A stretch of DNA of 18,084 bases from DATKWV01 sp035529405 (GTDB lineage Bacteria > Planctomycetota > Phycisphaerae > Sedimentisphaerales > Anaerobacaceae), in the NCBI GenBank assembly GCA_035529405.1, contig DATKWV010000185.1:1-18084 (forward strand), read 5' to 3'. Each line of letters starts with the position of its first letter. Position 1 is the stretch's first letter. Positions 14,200-18,084 of this stretch are shown in pieces. Under the pieces are notes generated by a model that was not told where the DNA came from, made no database searches, and saw only the letters and a list, made by a program, of their open reading frames with translations. Position numbers and translations under genes: made by a program.

Positions 14200-15453
14200 A
14201 TGACAAAGCGCTTACTGATTGTTGTATTTGTTTGCGGCTGTTTTGTTTGTGCCGCCGGTTCGGCAACATGTGGTGCAATGACAGAAAACAGTCCGTATGT
14301 TAAGTGGAAAAACGGGCCGAGCCACAGTGACAAATTCTTCCCCATCGCTGTGTGGCTGCAAGACCCTGCCAATGCCGCTAAGTACAAAGCTGCCGGCATT
14401 AACACGTATGTGGGACTTTGGCAGGGGCCGACGGAAAAGCAGCTCGCCCAGCTTAAACAGGCCGGTATGAAACTTATCTGCTCACAGAACGCTACAGGTC
14501 TCAATCCCATTAACGACCGGACTATTATCGGCTGGATGCACGGCGATGAGCCGGACAACGCCCAGGATATGCAGAGACAGTGGAAGGACGTCTCCCGTAT
14601 TAAGCAGGCCTGGCCGGATGCACCGGAAAAAACCTTTGAAGAATGGGGCAAATGGGGTCCGCCTGTTCCGCCGAAGGACACGCAGAAAAGTTATGCCAAG
14701 GTCAAAGCCGCTGACCCGTCCCGCCCGGTATTTCTCAACCTCGGACAGGGTGTGGCCTATGATAACTACGTAGGCAGAGGTATTCGCACACGCCGTCTCG
14801 AGGATTATCCTGAGTATATGAAGGGCTGCGATATAGTTTCATTTGACATCTATCCCGTTGTTCACAACAAACAGGAAGTGACCGGAAAGCTGTGGTACGT
14901 GGCAAGGGGAGTTGACCGGCTGGTTAAATGGGGCGCCGGTGAAAAAGTCGTCTGGAACTGTATTGAGTGTACCCGCATAGACAATGCCGAGCTTAAAAAG
15001 GCAACGCCGCATCAGGTAAAATGCGAGGTATGGATGTCCATCATTCACGGCTCGATGGGATTGGTTTATTTTGTCCACGAATGGCAGCCGAAGTTCAACG
15101 AAGCGGCCCTTTTGGACGACCCAGAGATACTTGCAGCGGTAACGGCCGTCAATCGTCAGGTCACGGAACTGGCGCCGGTGCTGAATAGTTCCACCGTCAC
15201 AGGCAGGGCATGTGTTGCTTCCAGTAACGAAAATGTCCCCATAGCATTAATGATGAAGGAATATAAAGACGCCGTTTATGTTTTTGCAGTGGGTATGCGC
15301 GAAGGCAGCGCAGAGGCGATTTTTACACTCGGCGGCATAGAAGGCCGAAAGCCGGTTGAGGTCCTCGGAGAAAGCCGAACGATTGAGTCTATAAACGGTG
15401 TTTTCAGGGACAAATTCGAACCCTGGGACGTGCACATATACCGCCTGATGTAA
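14200..15453 (+). CDS. Secreted TIM-barrel glycosidase-like protein of unknown family, copy 2
   Basis: Tandem paralogue of the preceding gene, 417 residues, with a signal peptide (about 1-26), the same barrel motifs (HGDEPDN with E117, WNCIECTR, YFVHEW) and the same C-terminal beta domain. The 5' third and signal peptide have diverged, while long tracts further on are identical to copy 1 at DNA level (52 bp at 14606-14657 and 57 bp at 15149-15205). The frame extends back to a TTG at 14173. I chose the ATG at 14200 because GAAAGG about 9 nt upstream matches the ribosome site of copy 1, and the resulting N-terminus is a clean signal peptide. Loop differences (VSLYRGPT against VGLWQGPT, WAQNP against WLQDP) may tune the substrate. 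It is the last plus-strand gene of the block. Confidence 0.87.
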   Translation: MTKRLLIVVFVCGCFVCAAGSATCGAMTENSPYVKWKNGPSHSDKFFPIAVWLQDPANAAKYKAAGINTYVGLWQGPTEKQLAQLKQAGMKLICSQNATGLNPINDRTIIGWMHGDEPDNAQDMQRQWKDVSRIKQAWPDAPEKTFEEWGKWGPPVPPKDTQKSYAKVKAADPSRPVFLNLGQGVAYDNYVGRGIRTRRLEDYPEYMKGCDIVSFDIYPVVHNKQEVTGKLWYVARGVDRLVKWGAGEKVVWNCIECTRIDNAELKKATPHQVKCEVWMSIIHGSMGLVYFVHEWQPKFNEAALLDDPEILAAVTAVNRQVTELAPVLNSSTVTGRACVASSNENVPIALMMKEYKDAVYVFAVGMREGSAEAIFTLGGIEGRKPVEVLGESRTIESINGVFRDKFEPWDVHIYRLM

Positions 15454-15472
15454 TACTTGCAGACAAAGTGAC

Positions 15473-15494
15473 TGCTGCCATAGGCCCGGCAGCA
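15473..15494. terminator. GC-rich hairpin between convergent genes
   Basis: TGCTGCC (15473-15479) pairs with GGCAGCA (15488-15494) across an 8-nt loop, directly behind the stop codon of the minus-strand dehydratase and 19 nt past the stop of the plus-strand gene. No T-run follows on either strand, so it could terminate both transcripts weakly or only stabilise 3' ends. Confidence 0.4.
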
Positions 15495-16349
15495 CTAAAG
15501 TTTCATAAAAGCCTCAGGCAGTGCCTGAATGATATCGGTGGCGATTAGACTTACCTGCCCGATTTTTTCTGCTGCGATGTCACCGGCCAGGCCGTGCACA
15601 TAAACGCCGAGTACCGCAGCATCAAAAATGCCAAGATTCTGGGCTATCAGGCCGGCGATAACGCCGGTAAGCACATCGCCTGAACCGGCGGTGGCCATAC
15701 CCGGGTTGCCGGTTGTGTTCACATAGATTTTGTCGGCGTCGGTGACAACCGTTCCTGCGCCTTTTAAGACAACCGTGGTTTGTGTATGTTTTGCAAGTGC
15801 CGCGGCTTGTTGGCTGCGGTCCGAAGGCGGCTGTTCCCTGAACAGGGCCGCCCACAATCCTTTCATTTCACCCGGATGAGGCGTAAGCAGCAGTTCGGCT
15901 TTTTTCTTCGCCTGCCAGTTTGTTATTCTGCTTAGATTGTTTAGTCCGTCGGCATCGATTACAAGGTGTGTCTGCTGCTGCAAAAGAGTTTGAAGTATAG
16001 ACTGCAGGTCCTTGCTTATTCCCACCCCCGGGCCGAAGGCCAGCACGTCATTTTGTTCGACGGCATCGAGAATGGTATTGATAGCTTTAGCGGATATGCG
16101 CCCGTGCGAGTCTTCCGGCAGCGGTATGGTGGTAAAGGACGGCTCTATTGATGCGACAATCGGCAGAACGCTTTTCGGTACCGCCACACGTACAAGCCCT
16201 GCACCTGCCCGCAAAGCGGCCCGGCCGGCAAGCGCCGCTGCGCCGCTCATACCGGTGCTTGCTGCTATTATACAGACCCTGCCGAAAGTTCCCTTGTGGG
16301 CGTCTTTGGGCCTTGGCTTTAGTCTGGGTATGTCCTTTATTACCCGCAT
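15495..16349 (-). CDS. nnrD: ADP-dependent NAD(P)H-hydrate dehydratase
   Basis: Repairs hydrated NADH/NADPH by ADP-dependent (in animals and yeast ATP-dependent) dehydration, a cytoplasmic metabolite-repair reaction. From the ATG at 16349 the protein has 284 residues with a ribokinase-like fold. Visible are KGTFGRVCIIAAS, ALRAGAGLVRVAVP, LAFGPGVG, VIDADGLN, LLTPHPGEM, VVLKGAGTVV and the signature NPGMATAGSGDVLTG with the catalytic-type D225. Length and content match the stand-alone dehydratase; the epimerase half (NnrE) often fused to it is absent. A TTG at 16373 would add 8 residues overlapping larB. I prefer the ATG 7 nt after the larB stop, although neither has a strong ribosome site. It is the third gene of the tsaD-larB-nnrD string, probably coupled to larB. 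Confidence 0.93.
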   Translation of the reverse strand: MRVIKDIPRLKPRPKDAHKGTFGRVCIIAASTGMSGAAALAGRAALRAGAGLVRVAVPKSVLPIVASIEPSFTTIPLPEDSHGRISAKAINTILDAVEQNDVLAFGPGVGISKDLQSILQTLLQQQTHLVIDADGLNNLSRITNWQAKKKAELLLTPHPGEMKGLWAALFREQPPSDRSQQAAALAKHTQTTVVLKGAGTVVTDADKIYVNTTGNPGMATAGSGDVLTGVIAGLIAQNLGIFDAAVLGVYVHGLAGDIAAEKIGQVSLIATDIIQALPEAFMKL

Positions 16350-16356
16350 AGTCCGG

Positions 16357-17118
16357 TCAGCGCTTCTGGTCAATTTTTCTGTTAATTAAGGTTGCGGTCA
16401 CGGCTGCGGAAAAACCGTTGTCGATATTAACGACGGTAACACCGGAAGCGCACGTGTTGAGCATGGTCAAAAGCGCCGATAATCCGCCGAAACTTGTCCC
16501 TGAGCCGACACTGGTGGGCACGGCAATTACCGGACAGCTAACCATACCTGCAACCACACCGGCCAAAGCCCCCTCCATTCCGGCAACGACAATAATAATG
16601 TTAGCCTTTTGCAGCTTCGGCAGCTTGCCGATTAACCTGTGCAGACCGGCCACACCCACATCGCAAATCAGCTCTGTTCTCTGGCCCATAATCTCAGCCG
16701 TAATTTTGGCCTCAATGGCCACGGGCAGGTCGGCTGTGCCGGCGGTGACTATGGGTAAAACCGACTTCGATGCAGCGATTTTCTTCTGTTCCAGCACGAT
16801 GGTCTTTGCCAGTTTATCGTAACGCGCATTGGGGAACTCTTTGGCCAATTCCTTGAAAACGGCAGGCTCAGCCCTCGTAGCCAGGACATTGTTGCCTTTT
16901 TCAGCAAGGGAGGCGAAGATTTTTATCGTCTGCTCAGCCGTTTTGCCGGGGCAGTAAATGACCTCCGGAAAACCGCGGCGAAGCTGGCGGTGATGGTCCA
17001 CGCATGCGAACCCAAGGTCCTCGAATGGTAAAAGCCGAAGCTGCTCGACTGCGCGGTCAACTTTGAGTTTGCCTGCTCTGACCTGCTGTAACAGTTTTTT
17101 CAGTTTTTCTGTTTGAAT
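16357..17118 (-). CDS. larB: Pyridinium-3,5-biscarboxylic acid mononucleotide synthase LarB, apparent ATT start
   Basis: LarB carboxylates and hydrolyses nicotinic acid adenine dinucleotide in the first step of nickel-pincer nucleotide cofactor synthesis. The PurE-like domain is clear: VTAGTADLPVAIEA, VAGMEGALAGVVAG, IAVPTSVGSG and the MLNTCASGV, VVNIDNGF stretches. With the ATT at 17118 as start the protein has 253 residues, and E182 and C223 correspond to E180 and C221 of the Lactiplantibacillus enzyme, where the cysteine forms the pyridine adduct. The N-terminal helix pair (LLQQVRAGKLKVDRAVEQL) and LGFACVDHHRQLRRGFPEV are normal LarB sequence. They lie upstream of the first GTG (17001), so that GTG is internal. 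No ATG, GTG or TTG exists between the in-frame tsaD stop and this region. CTG at 17103 is an alternative. AAGG lies 11 nt before the ATT. larC and larE are not in the window. Confidence 0.9.
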   Translation of the reverse strand: MQTEKLKKLLQQVRAGKLKVDRAVEQLRLLPFEDLGFACVDHHRQLRRGFPEVIYCPGKTAEQTIKIFASLAEKGNNVLATRAEPAVFKELAKEFPNARYDKLAKTIVLEQKKIAASKSVLPIVTAGTADLPVAIEAKITAEIMGQRTELICDVGVAGLHRLIGKLPKLQKANIIIVVAGMEGALAGVVAGMVSCPVIAVPTSVGSGTSFGGLSALLTMLNTCASGVTVVNIDNGFSAAVTATLINRKIDQKR

Positions 17119-17129
17119 GTTTGTCTGTG

Positions 17130-17143
17130 CCTTTTCAGAAAGG
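17130..17143 (-). promoter_or_regulatory. Small hairpin covering the putative larB ribosome site
   Basis: On the minus strand CCTTT-CTGA-AAAGG forms a perfect 5-bp stem in the tsaD-larB gap, and its 3' arm is the only Shine-Dalgarno-like sequence before larB. Ribosomes finishing tsaD would melt it, which would couple larB translation to tsaD. The stem is short, so this is tentative. Confidence 0.3.
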
Positions 17144-17148
17144 TTTCG

Positions 17149-18084
17149 TTACTGGTAACTACAGGCCTTCGGTTCAAGCGTTAAATCGGCAAACAGACCG
17201 GCCTTATACTTGTGATACGCCAAAGAAGCTACCATAACGGCATTATCAGTGCAATACTGTTTTGGAGCCACCAGCAGTTTTTTTGGCGGTGTCGCCGCAT
17301 CGCATCTTTTTTGAAGGTCACTTCTGAGCTTGTTATTTGCCGCCACGCCGCCGCCGACAAGCACCGTCCTGGCGTTAATTCTTTCTGCGGCCAGCATTGT
17401 TTTTTCAACAAGTACGTCGATGACAGCCGCCTGGAATGATGCGGCAATGTCGGCTATCTGCTCGCTGGTCATAGTATCGACTTTGTTTTCGCCCTTCATA
17501 TCCTGCCCGCGGCAATAATAAAGAACAGCGGTCTTTATACCGCTAAAAGAAAAATCCAGCGAATCTTTTTCCAGCATCGAGCGGGGGAATTTTATAGCGT
17601 CGGGATTTCCTTTTTCAGCGGCCTTTTCGATGGCCGGCCCGCCGGGGTACGGCAGCTTCAGGATTGTGGCGACCTTATCGAATGCCTCGCCTGCGGCATC
17701 ATCGATGCACCGGCCAATAAGCTCCGGCTTTAGCGGTGACCGATAGTCGTAAAGGCAGGTGTGGCCGCCGGATACAATCAGCGCCACAGCCGGCAATAAC
17801 GGGTTTTGCTCTGACAGCAGGGCCGATTGCAGATGGGCGTGCAGGTGGTCGATGGCTATAAGGGGCTTTTCCCACATCAGGGAAAGTGTTTTGGCAGCGG
17901 TTACACCTACCATAAGGGCAATGGTCAGCCCCGGCTGATTGGCCACAGCGATGGCATCGATGCTATCTTTGTCCACCTGTGCTTTTTCGATGGCCTCGGT
18001 TATAACAGGATATATATTTTCTATATGGGCGCGGGACGCAATTTCCGGCACAACTCCGCCGTACCTTTCATGCAGTTTGCTCTG
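17149..18084 (-). CDS. tsaD: tRNA N6-adenosine threonylcarbamoyltransferase TsaD (partial, N-terminus beyond window)
   Basis: Transfers the threonylcarbamoyl group to A37 of ANN-decoding tRNAs (t6A), working in bacteria with TsaB, TsaC and TsaE. 311 codons are visible; the frame runs through the right edge. Since the family is about 335-345 residues, only the first 25-35 are missing. Visible motifs are the HERYGGVVPEIASRAH region, VANQPGL, the metal-binding DHLHAH (visible residues H80 and H84), SGGHT, DDAAGEAFDKVA, LPYPGGP, DFSFSGIKTA, the VLVGGGVAANNKLR stretch and CTDNAVMVA with the third metal ligand-type D280. A GTG at 18051 is an internal valine codon, not the start. The TAA stop at 17149-17151 is in the same frame as larB, with no other stop between them. 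It is the upstream gene of the minus-strand operon. Confidence 0.96.
   Translation of the reverse strand, partial: QSKLHERYGGVVPEIASRAHIENIYPVITEAIEKAQVDKDSIDAIAVANQPGLTIALMVGVTAAKTLSLMWEKPLIAIDHLHAHLQSALLSEQNPLLPAVALIVSGGHTCLYDYRSPLKPELIGRCIDDAAGEAFDKVATILKLPYPGGPAIEKAAEKGNPDAIKFPRSMLEKDSLDFSFSGIKTAVLYYCRGQDMKGENKVDTMTSEQIADIAASFQAAVIDVLVEKTMLAAERINARTVLVGGGVAANNKLRSDLQKRCDAATPPKKLLVAPKQYCTDNAVMVASLAYHKYKAGLFADLTLEPKACSYQ

Larger units (their letters stand above)
12867..15453 (+). repeat. Tandem gene duplication with patchy DNA identity
   Basis: The two TIM-barrel-like genes align along their full length at an offset of about 1336-1339 bases. Identity is uneven. Runs of 52 bp (13270-13321 and 14606-14657) and 57 bp (13810-13866 and 15149-15205) are exact, including synonymous sites, whereas the 5' portions differ at many third positions. 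Confidence 0.85.

Noticed and set aside
16999..17001. GTG as the larB start
   Set aside because: It is the valine inside the conserved LGFACVDHHRQLR region; the coding signal continues about 39 codons upstream.
18049..18051. GTG as the tsaD start
   Set aside because: It is a valine inside the conserved YGGVVPEIASRAH region; the gene continues past the window edge.

Overview
The window looks like chromosomal DNA of a Planctomycetota bacterium, probably of the Phycisphaerae/Sedimentisphaerales type. This is inferred from gene content: paired secreted GH106-type proteins, a secreted TIM-barrel-like family I associate with Planctomycetota and Verrucomicrobiota, a short-form IspG and a membrane PIN-TRAM protein. 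It is not a phylogenetic result. I see no tRNA, rRNA, CRISPR array, insertion sequence or phage gene.

Left part (1-5538), regulation and housekeeping. A sensor histidine kinase, cut by the left edge, lies behind a stand-alone receiver gene on the minus strand. They run divergently from a two-finger zf-TFIIB protein, with promoters meeting at one palindromic -10. After a 409-base gap carrying a near-consensus promoter comes a YacL-like membrane PIN-TRAM protein (+). Converging on it is a minus-strand pair, ispG and an unnamed six-helix membrane protein.

Middle part (5561-15453), a plus-strand secreted saccharolytic block. It holds two tandem GH106 (alpha-L-rhamnosidase-type) paralogues, each preceded by the same CAGCGG/CCGCTG palindrome, then a membrane-anchored alpha/beta hydrolase, then two tandem paralogues of an uncharacterised secreted TIM-barrel-like family. 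All four large enzymes have signal peptides. No transporter, SusC/D pair, sulfatase or dedicated regulator is visible. I read the block as a locus for deglycosylating (and perhaps deacylating) a rhamnose-containing glycan outside the cytoplasm. The final pair is the best candidate for an undescribed enzyme family.

Right part (15495-18084), a tight minus-strand operon in the order tsaD (cut by the right edge), larB and an nnrD-type NAD(P)H-hydrate dehydratase. The larB reading frame has no ATG, GTG or TTG before its conserved N-terminal region and appears to start at ATT. Its frame opens directly behind the in-frame tsaD stop. LarB acts on nicotinic acid adenine dinucleotide and NnrD repairs damaged NAD(P)H, so the two may share a dinucleotide theme, but larC and larE are not in view.
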